Virus record (IMG/VR): IMGVR_UViG_3300012985_000013
Coordinates: 1 to 54,809 of that record
DNA from: a virus
DNA length: 54,809 nucleotides
Reading direction: 5' to 3' (one strand)
Shown: in pieces, positions 54,363 through 54,809 of the stretch
Position numbering within the stretch: the first letter of the stretch is position 1
How the letters are laid out: each line of letters begins with the position of its first letter
Notes under the pieces: model-generated
What the model saw: only the letters and a program-made list of their open reading frames with translations
The model's database searches: none
Told to the model about the DNA's origin: nothing
Program-made: the position numbers and the translations under genes

Positions 54363-54809
54363 CAGTGGATCCTCTCGATTCGGGCCTGGGCATCCGCCAG
54401 GCGCAGGCTTCTGGTCCGTGCATGCAGGGCCTCCACGCGCTGCTCGCGACGGAACTGCGCGCGGACCTGCTCGGCGACGCGGGCGACGAACTGTTCGTGC
54501 GTCTCGCCGCCGTGCTCGATCTCCGGCTCGACGATGCCGAGGCCCAGCGCCGACATCTGCAGGTCGCCGTGGCCCTCCCACGCTTCGCCGGCGGATGCCG
54601 CGAGCGAGTAGCCCGGCGTGTTCACCGACACCGCGGCCACGAGGTCGAGGCCGTAGCGCGGGAAGCGCCGCCAGTCGCCGGAGAGTGCGCCGATCGCGCG
54701 GATGTCGTCGATGACGTCGTCCGCGACCCCGGCGCGCAGCACGCCCGAGTACCAGATGCCGTGCGCGTCCTCGCCGACGTTGACGAACGCGAACACGGCA
54801 TCGGTCTGG
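54362..54809 (-). CDS. Capsid maturation protease-type protein (5'-truncated)
   Basis: This is the C-terminal part (about 149 codons) of a larger protein whose start lies beyond the right edge. The frame is open to the window end. TDAVFAFVNVGEDAHGIWYS, then GALSGDWRRFPRYGLDLVAAVSVNTPGYSL are typical of the actinophage capsid maturation protease family. The last 60 residues form a charged helix (VARVAEQVRAQFRREQRVEA). It belongs before the major capsid gene in the late order. Confidence 0.75.
   Translation of the reverse strand, partial: QTDAVFAFVNVGEDAHGIWYSGVLRAGVADDVIDDIRAIGALSGDWRRFPRYGLDLVAAVSVNTPGYSLAASAGEAWEGHGDLQMSALGLGIVEPEIEHGGETHEQFVARVAEQVRAQFRREQRVEALHARTRSLRLADAQARIERIH

Noticed and set aside
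1-54809. CRISPR array
   Set aside because: No regularly spaced direct repeats with unique spacers were found. The repeated 15-mers are irregularly spaced and palindromic.
1-54809. Integrase, attachment site or classical immunity module
   Set aside because: No tyrosine or serine recombinase motifs were seen in any translated gene. The tRNA gene near 53.7 kb has no duplicated end that would mark an att site.

Overview
The window is a GC-rich, gene-dense tailed-phage (siphovirus) genome segment, almost certainly from a phage of an actinobacterium. The evidence is actinophage-type terminase, capsid maturation protease, major capsid, tail chaperone, tape-measure, lysis, RecE/RecT, SSB and RuvC-like genes, frequent GTG starts, ATGA/GTGA gene overlaps, and a recurrent GAAGGGAA ribosome-binding sequence. 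A surface protein with an LAxTG-type sorting signal, the class E sortase type, fits a high-GC Gram-positive host. A Microbacteriaceae host is my guess, not something the sequence proves. No integrase, partition system or recognised immunity repressor was found.

Layout. From 6.2 kb down to position 1, minus-strand genes run through a wHTH protein, small unknown genes, a ribbon-helix-helix (RHH) protein, the terminase small subunit and the N-terminal 306 residues of the terminase large subunit, which leaves the window. At 6.6-7.5 kb a minus-strand putative DNA-binding protein faces a divergent control region (7488-7830). From 7.8 to 33.4 kb all genes are on the plus strand: about 45 mostly small unknown genes, including a DUF932 protein, a sortase-anchored surface protein and a tandem RHH protein, followed by a replication and recombination set (initiator-like protein with a candidate internal origin, DnaB helicase, zinc ribbon, SSB, RuvC-like resolvase, RecE/YqaJ-like exonuclease, P-loop protein, RecT). 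A bidirectional terminator at 33.42-33.45 kb separates these from the minus-strand late genes, read right to left: capsid protease (5' end outside the window), small Cys-rich protein, a plus-strand insert (tRNA-Asn and a 91-aa gene), major capsid, further head genes, major tail protein with a PKD-like domain, connectors, frameshifted tail chaperones, tape measure, minor tail proteins, tail fibre, M15 endolysin and membrane or holin proteins. The terminase 3' part and the protease 5' part are cut at opposite ends. This fits a circular or circularly permuted genome opened between terminase and protease, with two transcription arms diverging near 7.6 kb and meeting near 33.4 kb.

Regulation is the most distinctive part. 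(1) A 15-bp palindrome of form GCCCC-N5-GGGGC occurs 24 times (22 with perfect arms). It lies mostly in the plus-strand arm, just upstream of ribosome-binding sites or directly after start codons, and two copies form the core of terminator hairpins. (2) Four promoters with TTGACA boxes and 17-bp spacers carry an inverted repeat whose two CTAG cores flank the -10 box 17-18 bp apart. One drives the minus-strand regulator candidate and three drive plus-strand operons. Each is followed 35-62 bp downstream by one of the 15-bp palindromes. Together they look like a phage-wide circuit of shared operators plus leader hairpins.
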